From an uncultured Eubacteriales bacterium (GTDB lineage Bacteria > Bacillota > Clostridia > Lachnospirales > Lachnospiraceae), in assembly GCA_900321505.1 (NCBI GenBank), contig ONWK01000261.1, positions 1 to 15,193 on the forward strand: a DNA stretch of 15,193 nucleotides, given 5' to 3'. The position numbers were made by a program, and so were the translations under genes. Within the stretch, counting starts at the first letter, position 1; every line of letters starts with the position of its first letter. Below, in pieces: positions 7,583 through 14,506 of this stretch. The notes beneath the pieces were generated by a model. That model ran no database searches. It had not been told where the DNA came from and was given only the letters and a program-made list of their open reading frames with translations.

Positions 7583-8248
7583 ATGAAACGTAAACTGGCG
7601 CCCTCCATGCTGAGTGCGGATTTCGGACATCTTGAAAAGGATCTCAGGCTGGCGGTCGATGCGGGAGCGGATTATATACATGTGGATGTGATGGACGGGC
7701 ATTTTGTGCCCAATATTTCCTTCGGGCCTCCGGTAATAAAGGTGGTCCGTAAAATAATACCGGACTGCATCATGGATGTTCATCTGATGGTGACAGAACC
7801 GGTAAGATTCCTTAAGGATTATGCTGAATGCGGTGCGGATATACTTACAGTGCATGCGGAGGCGGTGAAGGATCTTAAAACGACGCTGCGGGAGATAGCG
7901 TCCGCAGGAATAAAGACCGGCGCGGCTGTAAGCCCCGATACTCCCGTATCGGCGATCACACCGGTACTTCCGATGCTGGACCAGGTGCTGGTGATGAGTG
8001 TGTATCCGGGTTACGGCGGTCAGAGCCTGATCCCTGAAACCCTTGATAAGATAAGAGAGCTGGTTGAGATAAGAGAACAGTCGGGACTGTCATATGATAT
8101 CGAGATCGACGGAGGGGTAAAGCTCTCCAATCTGGAGGAGGTGCTGGCTGCGGGCACGGATGTGATAGTCGCGGGCTCGGCCATCTTCGGACATGACATT
8201 CCCGCTATGGTGAAAAGGTTTCGGGACACTATTTCGGAGGGATCGTAA
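7583..8248 (+). CDS. rpe: Ribulose-phosphate 3-epimerase
   Basis: Interconverts ribulose 5-phosphate and xylulose 5-phosphate in the pentose phosphate pathway, in the cytoplasm. The 221-residue TIM barrel is complete. It begins with LAPSMLSADF (5-14). The metal ligands are present: H33 and D35 (HVDVMDGHF), H67 (DVHLMV) and D176 (EIDGGV), where D35 and D176 also serve as the acid/base pair. VAGSAIFG (196-203) is the phosphate-binding end. The phosphate loop normally read as V-(N/E)-PGFGGQ is VYPGYGGQ here (140-147), an unusual pair of substitutions. The ribosome binding site GAGGA (7571-7575) is 7 bases from the ATG. Its position after rsgA and before thiN is the usual Firmicutes order. Identification is secure; activity should be intact because all catalytic residues remain. 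Confidence 0.95.
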   Translation: MKRKLAPSMLSADFGHLEKDLRLAVDAGADYIHVDVMDGHFVPNISFGPPVIKVVRKIIPDCIMDVHLMVTEPVRFLKDYAECGADILTVHAEAVKDLKTTLREIASAGIKTGAAVSPDTPVSAITPVLPMLDQVLVMSVYPGYGGQSLIPETLDKIRELVEIREQSGLSYDIEIDGGVKLSNLEEVLAAGTDVIVAGSAIFGHDIPAMVKRFRDTISEGS

Positions 8249-8908
8249 ATGAAATGGATCCTGGTGGCGGGAGGCAGCTGTGACTCCCAATGGCTGAAGC
8301 GGGAGCTGGATGAAATATTTGAAAAAGAGTCCGGGAAATGGGCGTGTATGGGAATTGATTCCGGAACTTTAAGGCTGCTTCAGGCAGGTTATACACCACA
8401 GCATGTGACAGGTGATTTTGATTCCGTAACTCCCGGAGAAAAAGAAAAAATACTTGATGCATTTCCGGAAAAAACCGTGTTGAACCCGGTCAAGGACGAT
8501 ACGGATACGGAGGCGGCCATAAGACTGGCGGTTTCCATGGGAGCAGAGGAAATACGGCTGTACGGTGCATCCGGAAGCAGGCTGGACCATACCATAGCGA
8601 ATATAAGACTTCTAGCTGCAGCGGAGGAAGCGGGGATCCCGGCGATGATCGTGGATCCGTGTAACCGTATAAGGCTGATATCCGGTGATACCGTGATCGA
8701 AAGAAGGTCGCAGTATGGCAGATATATATCGCTTATCCCGTTTGACGGACCTGTCAGTGGACTGACGCTGAAGGGCTTCCGCTATGGTATGGACGGCGGA
8801 GAACTGGCATTTGTCAGCAGTCTGGGAATAAGCAACGAGATCACTGATGATACCGGAAAGATATCTTTCACGGAGGGAAAACTCCTTCTGATGGAAACAA
8901 AAGATTAA
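8249..8908 (+). CDS. thiN: Thiamine pyrophosphokinase
   Basis: Converts thiamine and ATP to thiamine pyrophosphate and AMP, completing salvage of the cofactor. The 219 residues show the two-domain family layout: an N-terminal catalytic alpha/beta domain (about 1-125) and a C-terminal beta-sandwich (about 140-219) that holds thiamine. Motifs seen are GDFDS (55-59), VKDDTDTEAA (81-90) and GASGSRLDH (106-114), with acidic residues placed to bind magnesium and the phosphates. The segment GIDSG (35-39) replaces the commoner ADGG-like form. The start ATG directly follows the rpe stop with no spacer (TAAATG), and GGAGGG (8236-8241) inside rpe is the ribosome binding site, so translation is probably coupled. 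It is the counterpart of Bacillus yloS/thiN, which holds the same place after rpe. No TPP riboswitch is visible here. Confidence 0.92.
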   Translation: MKWILVAGGSCDSQWLKRELDEIFEKESGKWACMGIDSGTLRLLQAGYTPQHVTGDFDSVTPGEKEKILDAFPEKTVLNPVKDDTDTEAAIRLAVSMGAEEIRLYGASGSRLDHTIANIRLLAAAEEAGIPAMIVDPCNRIRLISGDTVIERRSQYGRYISLIPFDGPVSGLTLKGFRYGMDGGELAFVSSLGISNEITDDTGKISFTEGKLLLMETKD

Positions 8909-8932
8909 TTTAAGCCCTGAGGGGATCATACG

Positions 8933-10423
8933 ATGAAGAAACCCGTTATAAAAACAAAAAAGAAGACCATGCACGGTCTGGGAAGCTCGGTGAGCTTATC
9001 TGCCGTGGGTGTTCTTCTTGTTATCTTTCTTCCGTGGATGATCTATAAGGAGGGCGCAGGCAGGGCGTGGATTGCTCTGGGCTGTTACGGAGGGGTGCTG
9101 CTGCTGTGGCAGTTTTTTTCCTACAGGCTGATGCGCTTTTCCATTCAGCAGGACGGTGTGGTCACGCTTCCGGGCTTTTTCAGCAGAAGATACAGGGAAA
9201 AGAATCCGGTAATGCGGATCATTTTTGCGGTGATCTTTTCAATACTGCTCATTACGGCAGCCAGTGCGCTGCTTCACGGGATGGGAGATTTTGCTGAATA
9301 TATCTTCGGGATTCCCGCGGGATATGTGGAGGCAGGGCTTTTGCTGCTCTCATTTCTGCTGATCCTTCTGCTGGGACGGGGAGGCCTGCGCCTTGCAGAC
9401 AGGTGGATCGCAATAGTGACGCTGCTGGCTCTTGTTACGATAAATCTGGCCGTGCTTCGTTTCCTGGGCGGAGAGGGTGTTCTGAAGAACATTTTTCACA
9501 GCTGGGCATCCGGTTCCGTAAGCGAATATGTAAATATTGAGTATATATCCGGTAAGCAGATCAGTGTAGCTGATCATATATCCATGATCAGCTACGGCTT
9601 TCTGATCCTGGGAAATCCCCTGGTTCTCCAGAGGTTCCAGCAGGCTGAAAACGGAAAGACGGTGCATACTTCGCGACGTTGGGCGATCATGTTCTGCCTT
9701 ATCGCGCCTTTCTGTTCAATTTTTGCCGGGGGAATGCTCCGCGCGGCCCTTTATCCGGCCAAAATTGACAGTATTAAGGAATTTTTCCGGCAGATAGTGG
9801 TGGAGGTTCCCACAAGCGGGTTTGTATTCTATTCCGCATGCATTATCTTTATAGTGACGGCAACGCTGGTTGTATTTGATGTGTTCCATTCCTGCATACT
9901 TCAGGTGACACAGATAATGCGTGATGATTTCTTTCTGGTTATTACGGAAATGATCCAAAAATACAGAGCCGGGAAGAAGAAAAAAAAGGTCGATGAAAGC
10001 TTCCGGAAAGACTGGAGCCTGGAGCTCATCGCGCTTTTCCTTGAACTGATAGTTGGTTTTCTGGCCTATCATTCAAGGCAGGATATATACGCGGATCTTC
10101 GGGAAATGCTGATAATCGTTGCCTGCGGACTTGCGCCGGCGCTCTTATTATCGCTGCATTGCAGCAGGATGAATGCGGCTGGTACACTGGCCGGCTTTTT
10201 CGGGGGGGCCTCAGTGGCTGTGTTCTGGGAGTTCGTAAAGGTATTTACAATGAACGGAGAAAATGCGGCATTGAAGGATATGACGGGGATCCATGCAACG
10301 CTTCCGGCTATGGCTTTCGGATTTCTTGCGGCATGGCTTACCGCGATACTGACGCGTAAACCGGATCAGACGATCGTGAAGGAGTATGAAGCGGTGAAGT
10401 ATAAGTATATTACAGGAGATTAA
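8933..10423 (+). CDS. Divergent sodium:solute symporter (SSS/SLC5 fold) membrane protein, substrate unknown
   Basis: An integral membrane protein of 496 residues with about 11-12 hydrophobic segments. By eye it follows E. coli PutP from PutP's second helix onward: TLPGFFSRRY (78-87) against TLPDYFTGRF, and LQRFQQAENGKTVHTSRRW (232-250) against the LARFMAADS...ARR loop; AGGMLRAALYP falls in the next helix. Two departures stand out. The first PutP helix is absent, the protein beginning with a basic KKPVIKTKKKT tail. The segment that carries the PutP sodium-site Ser340/Thr341 (VMSTLS) reads VFDVFH here (314-319). Coupling ion and substrate cannot be predicted, and a sensor role is possible. A cluster of lysines (348-353) lies in a cytoplasmic loop. 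The ribosome binding site GAGGGG (8919-8924) is 8 bases from the ATG, and the gene is 24 bases after thiN. It is the last gene before a terminator. The fold is fairly sure; the function is not. Confidence 0.75.
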   Translation: MKKPVIKTKKKTMHGLGSSVSLSAVGVLLVIFLPWMIYKEGAGRAWIALGCYGGVLLLWQFFSYRLMRFSIQQDGVVTLPGFFSRRYREKNPVMRIIFAVIFSILLITAASALLHGMGDFAEYIFGIPAGYVEAGLLLLSFLLILLLGRGGLRLADRWIAIVTLLALVTINLAVLRFLGGEGVLKNIFHSWASGSVSEYVNIEYISGKQISVADHISMISYGFLILGNPLVLQRFQQAENGKTVHTSRRWAIMFCLIAPFCSIFAGGMLRAALYPAKIDSIKEFFRQIVVEVPTSGFVFYSACIIFIVTATLVVFDVFHSCILQVTQIMRDDFFLVITEMIQKYRAGKKKKKVDESFRKDWSLELIALFLELIVGFLAYHSRQDIYADLREMLIIVACGLAPALLLSLHCSRMNAAGTLAGFFGGASVAVFWEFVKVFTMNGENAALKDMTGIHATLPAMAFGFLAAWLTAILTRKPDQTIVKEYEAVKYKYITGD

Positions 10424-10444
10424 AAGATAAAAAAATACAATGTA

Positions 10445-10472
10445 AAAGCACCCGGCCATTACCGGGTGCTTT
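10445..10472 (+). terminator. Intrinsic terminator at the end of the rsmB-to-symporter operon
   Basis: Perfect 11-base arms AAAGCACCCGG (10445-10455) and CCGGGTGCTTT (10462-10472) enclose a 6-base loop, CCATTA. It lies 22 bases after the stop of the symporter-like gene. The T-run on the + strand is only three bases, so termination may be incomplete. Read on the - strand the hairpin is followed by TTTTACATTGTATTTTTT, but no converging gene is seen. Confidence 0.7.
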
Positions 10473-10762
10473 GGATATATAGATCAAAAATAAGGTGAGA
10501 GAGAGTTTGAAAAAACTATGGTCTTATAATAAACCCGAAATATGAACAAAGTATTAACGCAAATAAAACATTATGTAAAATAAAAAAAGATATGATGTTT
10601 ACAGGAATGACATAATTCTGACAGAATGAGGGCCGGAGACAATCTTTTCTTTCCATCCGTTTTTCATTGTGTTATACTGTTATAAGTTTTCGTTAACTTT
10701 AGTGTGCGGCCGGGGGCGGCTGTAATATAACCCCTAATTATAAGTCTGAGGAGCTTTCGAAT
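10473..10762 (+). other. AT-rich intergenic region and leader before the bactofilin gene
   Basis: About 290 bases with no credible reading frame on either strand. The first part (10473-10610) is strongly AT-rich with several A-runs. A 13-base perfect palindrome (ATTCTG-A-CAGAAT, 10615-10627) and the promoter at 10650-10678 follow. The transcribed leader (about 10685-10762) contains a GC-rich patch (10706-10720) and a CCCC run (10731-10734) that could pair with its G-run, but I recognise no known riboswitch or leader RNA. The ribosome binding site is GAGGAG (10748-10753). Confidence 0.6.
10650..10678 (+). promoter_or_regulatory. Promoter of the bactofilin-pyrH-frr-uppS-cdsA block
   Basis: A -10 box TATACT (10673-10678) is preceded by TG one base upstream (TGTTATACT), giving an extended -10. 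A -35-like TTTCCA (10650-10655) sits exactly 17 bases away. Initiation should be near 10685, leaving a leader of about 78 bases. Confidence 0.65.
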
Positions 10763-12346
10763 ATGGGAATACTTAAAAATTTCAGACGTGATTTCGCACA
10801 GGCGGTAAATGAGCTTTTACCGGAATCTGAGGGGAAAGCGTCAAAAAAACAGAAGAATAAGGAAGAGGCGGAGTATGATTATGACTATGATTATGATTAC
10901 GATGCCTATGATGAAGAAGAGGAGCTTGCCGAATATGAGAGGCAGGAGCCGAAGGATGTTAAAGCTGCCGTATCCGAAGCGATCCTGAAGGAGGAAGCGG
11001 ACCGCATGCGTGAAGAGCTGAGAGCTTCCACCGAGCAGATAGGTCAGGCGCTGGATGATGAGATAGACAGCATGCCTGACGATGCCGGAGAATATGCCGG
11101 ATATGAAGAAGCATATCCGGAGGAAGAGCTTTCGGCGGAACAGTATGCTGATACTGCACTTCAGACCGGACCGGAAGATGCTCAGGAATATGTGCAGGAT
11201 GCCGGAACGCCGGAGTATGAGGAGTCCTACAACGGATCCTATGAAGAGGCTGAGGCTGCGGAAGATCAGTCTGTGAATGAAGAATATGAAGAAGCTTATG
11301 AGTCTGATGCTGTGGAGGAAGCTGCTTCCGATGAAGAATCCATGACAGCCGAAGAGTATGATACAGCAGATGAAGAGGCTGATGAAGCAGCTGCTGATGT
11401 GACAGGAGATGAGGCAGAAGATGCCGGGGCTGCTTCAGAGGAGCAGACTGAAGAAACTGCTATAGAAGAACAGGCTGAAGCAGCTGAGACGGAAGACTCA
11501 ACTGCTGATGAAGAAATGCTCTCTCATGAGATGGAAGAACTGGAAGCTAAGGAAAGGAAGAAGGAATATATGGCTGAGCTGGAACGTGTTGCAGGACTGG
11601 ATGATCCGATCTCCGGACTTGCTGCTGATTGTACGTATATCACCGCAAAGACAAAGATCCGTGGTGATATAGAGACTGAAGGAGATATCGATCTTATCGG
11701 TGAGGTTACGGGAACCGTAACCTGCGGAGGCAAGCTGATAGCAGGCGGAATCATTCACGGAAATGTTAAGGCCGGAGAGCTGTATGCTAATCAGGCGAGG
11801 ATAGAGGGTGAGGTCCGTGCGGACGGCGACATTAAGGTGGGCATCGGAACAGTGATCCTCGGAAATATCTTCGGTACATCAGCTGTTATCGCCGGAGCCG
11901 TTCAGGGTGATATCGATGTTAACGGGCCGGTGATCGTGGATTCATCAGCCGTGATCGTGGGAAATATCAAGTCCAAATCAGTTCAGATCAATAACGGCGC
12001 CATCATTGAGGGCTTCTGCTCACAGGCATATCTGGATGTGGACGTTAAGAAGTATTTTCCGGATGCAATGAGGAAGACGGAGACTGAAGAAAAGACTGAA
12101 GCTCCGGCTGAGAAGGCTGAAGCTGAGGAAACTGCAGAAGGTGAAGCAGAAGAGGAAAGTACCGCAGAGGCTACAGTTGAAGCTGCAGAGGAAACCGGGG
12201 AGTCTGCAGAGTCTTCAGATGCCGAAGTGACTGAGGTTACGGCAGAGGAAGCCGCCGAACAGTCCATGGAAGAAAAGGGACAGAACAATAACAGAAACCG
12301 TAATAACAATAAAGGCAAAAACCATCAAAATCGTAAGAACAGATAA
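10763..12346 (+). CDS. Bactofilin-family polymer-forming cytoskeletal protein with long acidic arms
   Basis: Bactofilins self-assemble without nucleotide into filaments on the inner membrane face and position wall or division factors. The 527 residues divide into five parts. Residues 1-20 (MGILKNFRRDF..) look like an amphipathic helix, hydrophobic at 4, 7, 11, 14/15 and 18 with basic K5, R8 and R9: a likely membrane anchor. Residues 35-275 are extremely Glu/Asp/Ala/Tyr-rich, starting with a Tyr-Asp run (38-50), and look disordered. Residues about 289-426 are the bactofilin beta-helix, with repeating turns such as GDIETEGD, GEVTG, HGNVKAG, EGEVRADGD, LGNIFG, QGDIDVNG and VGNIKSK. Residues 435-505 are Glu/Ala/Thr-rich, and 506-527 form a basic Asn/Arg/Lys tail. 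Typical bactofilins are under 200 residues, so the arms are exceptional. The gene has its own promoter, and pyrH starts 9 bases after it. Family is confident from the repeats; role is unknown. Confidence 0.88.
   Translation: MGILKNFRRDFAQAVNELLPESEGKASKKQKNKEEAEYDYDYDYDYDAYDEEEELAEYERQEPKDVKAAVSEAILKEEADRMREELRASTEQIGQALDDEIDSMPDDAGEYAGYEEAYPEEELSAEQYADTALQTGPEDAQEYVQDAGTPEYEESYNGSYEEAEAAEDQSVNEEYEEAYESDAVEEAASDEESMTAEEYDTADEEADEAAADVTGDEAEDAGAASEEQTEETAIEEQAEAAETEDSTADEEMLSHEMEELEAKERKKEYMAELERVAGLDDPISGLAADCTYITAKTKIRGDIETEGDIDLIGEVTGTVTCGGKLIAGGIIHGNVKAGELYANQARIEGEVRADGDIKVGIGTVILGNIFGTSAVIAGAVQGDIDVNGPVIVDSSAVIVGNIKSKSVQINNGAIIEGFCSQAYLDVDVKKYFPDAMRKTETEEKTEAPAEKAEAEETAEGEAEEESTAEATVEAAEETGESAESSDAEVTEVTAEEAAEQSMEEKGQNNNRNRNNNKGKNHQNRKNR
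10874..10912 (+). repeat. Imperfect hexanucleotide repeat coding for alternating Tyr-Asp
   Basis: About five imperfect copies of TATGAT (with TATGAC and TACGAT variants), then GCCTATGAT, encode residues 38-50 of the bactofilin-type protein, YDYDYDYDYDAYD. Unit length is a multiple of three, so slippage would change arm length without breaking the frame. Confidence 0.75.
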
Positions 12347-12355
12347 GGAGAGGGT

Positions 12356-13069
12356 ATGAAGCTTAAAAGGATCGTTCTGAAGCTGTCCGGTGAGGCCCTT
12401 GCAGGCGAAAGCGGACGGGGCTTCTCGGAGGAAACGGTAAGGGGTGTGGCAAAGCAGGTTGCCGAGATACAGAAGAAGGGCATCCAGACAGCCATCGTCA
12501 TAGGCGGCGGCAATTTCTGGAGAGGCCGGACCTCGGAAGGCATGGACAGGGTAAAGGCTGACCAGATCGGAATGCTTGCCACGGTTATGAACTGCATTTA
12601 TACTGCAGACATGTTCAGACAGGAGGGGATCAAATGTCATGTCATGACACCGCTTCCCATCGCAAATATGACTGAGCAGTTTGTAAGGGATAAGGCAGTG
12701 AAATACCTGGAGAAGGGACATGTGGTATTCTTTGCGGGAGGCACCGGACATCCGTACTTTTCAACGGATATGGCCGTGGTGCTCAGAGCCATAGAGGTTA
12801 ATGCCGATGCAATACTTGCGGCAAAGGCCATTGACGGTGTATATACCGCAGATCCCAAGAAGGATCCGGAGGCAAAGAAGATCGAGAAGATGACCATGCA
12901 GGAGATCGTTGATAAGAAGCTGGGAGTTATCGACCTGGCATCAGCGGTACTGGCGATGGAGAATAATATGCCGATGCTGCTGTTCGGACTTGCAGAGGAG
13001 AACAGTATAGTGAATGCGGTCTGCGGTAAATTTACCGGAACAACCATTACAGCCGGACAGACTCAGTAA
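12356..13069 (+). CDS. pyrH: UMP kinase
   Basis: Phosphorylates UMP to UDP with ATP, the committed step to UTP and CTP; the bacterial enzyme is a hexamer of the amino-acid-kinase fold regulated by GTP and UTP. The 237 residues are complete. Motifs are KLSGEALAGE (9-18), IVIGGGNFWRGR (47-58), DQIGMLATVMN (69-79), FFAGGTGHPYFSTD (125-138) and AIDGVYTADP (158-167). The ribosome binding site AAGGAGAGG (12345-12353) begins inside the stop of the preceding bactofilin gene, and the spacer is 9 bases, so the two are co-transcribed and may be coupled. In many bacteria rpsB and tsf precede pyrH; here they do not. The next gene, frr, is the usual partner. Identification is secure. Confidence 0.97.
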   Translation: MKLKRIVLKLSGEALAGESGRGFSEETVRGVAKQVAEIQKKGIQTAIVIGGGNFWRGRTSEGMDRVKADQIGMLATVMNCIYTADMFRQEGIKCHVMTPLPIANMTEQFVRDKAVKYLEKGHVVFFAGGTGHPYFSTDMAVVLRAIEVNADAILAAKAIDGVYTADPKKDPEAKKIEKMTMQEIVDKKLGVIDLASAVLAMENNMPMLLFGLAEENSIVNAVCGKFTGTTITAGQTQ

Positions 13070-13133
13070 AGGAATTCTCCGCTGCGTTCAGAGTGATGAA
13101 AAATAATTATCGGTAATAAACTATAATTTTTTT

Positions 13134-13140
13134 GGGAGGA
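13134..13140 (+). promoter_or_regulatory. frr: Ribosome binding site that fixes the frr start
   Basis: GGGAGGA lies 6 bases before ATG 13147. An in-frame TTG at 13132 would give five extra residues but overlaps this site and has no ribosome binding site of its own, so the ATG is the start. Confidence 0.9.
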
Positions 13141-13146
13141 AAAACC

Positions 13147-13689
13147 ATGATAGACTACGAAGAGAAGATGCAGAAGACGCTGGACAACCTTGATTCCGAA
13201 TTCGGTACGATCCGTGCAGGCCGTGCCAATCCGCACATCCTTGACAAGCTTAAGGTGGATTATTACGGAACACCCACGGGCATGCAGGGCGTGGCAAATA
13301 TTACCGTTCCGGATGCGCGTACGCTTATGATCAGCCCCTGGGAGCCCAAGATGGTCAAGGAGATCGAGAAGGCTATCCAGGCTTCCGATCTGGGCCTTAA
13401 TCCCAGCAATGACGGAAAGAATGTTATCCTGAGATTCCCTGAGCTTACAGAGGACCGCCGTAAGGAGCTGGCCAAGGATATAAAGAAGAAGGGCGAGGCT
13501 GCAAAGGTTGGCGTCCGTAATATTCGCAGGGATGCAAATGATGCCGCTAAGAAGGCAAACAAGGCAGGAGAGCTTTCCGAGGATGAGCAGAAGATCGAGG
13601 AAGAGAAGATCCAGAAGGCTACCGACAAGTACTGTGAGAAGATCGATAAGCTCGTTGAAGCAAAGACCAAGGATATCATGACAGTTTAA
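13147..13689 (+). CDS. frr: Ribosome recycling factor
   Basis: With EF-G, splits post-termination ribosomes into subunits. The 180 residues are close to the usual 185. Helix 1 (MIDYEEKMQKTLDNLDSEF, 1-19) and the two long C-terminal helices (about 104-180) build the three-helix bundle, domain I. The conserved IRAGRANPHILDKLKVDYYG stretch lies at the hinge to the beta-rich domain II (about 29-103), which includes PDARTLMISPWEP. RKELAKDIKKKGEAAKVGVRNIRRD in the second long helix is the classic family signature, rich in basic residues that touch 23S rRNA. The start chosen is ATG 13147, after a strong GGGAGGA. A 77-base gap separates it from pyrH; it holds a TATAAT-like sequence but no convincing promoter, so frr is taken as part of the pyrH operon. 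Confidence 0.97.
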   Translation: MIDYEEKMQKTLDNLDSEFGTIRAGRANPHILDKLKVDYYGTPTGMQGVANITVPDARTLMISPWEPKMVKEIEKAIQASDLGLNPSNDGKNVILRFPELTEDRRKELAKDIKKKGEAAKVGVRNIRRDANDAAKKANKAGELSEDEQKIEEEKIQKATDKYCEKIDKLVEAKTKDIMTV

Positions 13690-13724
13690 TCGCATAAGAT
13701 CCTGAGATTGAATGGGGTACATTT

Positions 13725-14453
13725 ATGAAGAAAGAAATCGACGGAGTGGTCTATGACGTACCGCAGCATATGGCGGTCATTATGGACGGAAACGGACGCT
13801 GGGCGAAGAAACGCCTTATGCCGCGTGTCATGGGACACAGAGCAGGGGCAAAAACGCTGGAGCGGTGCTGCGAGGAGGTATGGGATCTGGGGGTGAAATA
13901 TTTCACTGTCTATGCTTTCTCAACGGAAAACTGGAAAAGATCCGCTGATGAAGTGGCAGGGATCATGGATCTGTTCCGCACCTATATGAAGGATCTTGCA
14001 GAGCGCGGCATCAAGAATAACATGCGCATACGTATTATCGGTGACAAGACCGCGATACCGCAGGATATTCAGGATATGATCCGGAACATCGAGGAAAAGA
14101 CCGCGCCCATGACCGGACTCCAGTTTAATATTGCCATAAATTACGGCGGACGCGATGAGATCCGGCGCATGGTGGCTAAGATCGCAGGCAAGGTGAAGGC
14201 GGGAGAGATCACAGAAGAAGATATCACGGAGGAGTACATCTCCGGGAATCTTGACACCTGGGATATTCCCGATCCGGATCTTCTGATCCGCACCAGCGGG
14301 GAGGAAAGGATCTCGAATTATCTGCTTTGGCAGCTGGCTTATGCGGAGTTTTATTTCACGGATGTGCTCTGGCCGGATATGAACAGGAATGAATTCATCA
14401 AGGCAATTAAGTATTATAGCGATCGCGACCGGAGATACGGCGGCGCAAAGTAG
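13725..14453 (+). CDS. uppS: Undecaprenyl diphosphate synthase (cis-isoprenyl transferase)
   Basis: Condenses isopentenyl diphosphates onto farnesyl diphosphate to make undecaprenyl diphosphate, the lipid carrier for peptidoglycan and other wall polymers; it acts at the membrane face. The 242 residues carry all family landmarks: HMAVIMDGNGRWAKKR (15-30, with magnesium-binding D21 and R25), GHRAG (37-41), YAFSTENWKR (63-72), NYGGRDEI (139-146) and DLLIRTSGEERISNYLLWQ (185-203), with R189, R195 and S197 as diphosphate contacts. It starts 35 bases after frr, with a modest TGGGG-type ribosome binding site. Together with the following cdsA it joins the operon to envelope lipid supply. Chain length (C55) is assumed from the family and operon context. 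Identification is secure. Confidence 0.96.
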   Translation: MKKEIDGVVYDVPQHMAVIMDGNGRWAKKRLMPRVMGHRAGAKTLERCCEEVWDLGVKYFTVYAFSTENWKRSADEVAGIMDLFRTYMKDLAERGIKNNMRIRIIGDKTAIPQDIQDMIRNIEEKTAPMTGLQFNIAINYGGRDEIRRMVAKIAGKVKAGEITEEDITEEYISGNLDTWDIPDPDLLIRTSGEERISNYLLWQLAYAEFYFTDVLWPDMNRNEFIKAIKYYSDRDRRYGGAK

Positions 14454-14506
14454 GCTGCGGGATTACTGCAGACAAAAGAAATGTTGATCGGAGTTTTGAA
14501 AGTATT

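Noticed and set aside
8909..8932. CCCTGAGGGG as a hairpin terminator after thiN
   Set aside because: The stem is only 3-4 base pairs with no T-run, and the right half is the ribosome binding site of the next gene.
10507..10530. TTGAAA ... TATAAT as a second promoter before the bactofilin gene
   Set aside because: The boxes are only 12 bases apart, too close for sigma-A, and no other -35 fits this -10.
13122..13127. Perfect TATAAT between pyrH and frr as an frr promoter
   Set aside because: No acceptable -35 lies 16-18 bases upstream and there is no extended TG. Initiation would also fall in the ribosome binding site.
13132..13146. TTG at 13132 as the start of frr, adding five residues
   Set aside because: The codon and its neighbours are part of the GGGAGGA ribosome binding site, it has no site of its own, and the ATG at 13147 gives the normal family N-terminus.
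13063..13722. Long open frame on the - strand opposite frr (219 codons)
   Set aside because: A shadow of frr codon use: Leu-rich translation, no ribosome binding site and no family motif, while frr on the + strand is unmistakable.
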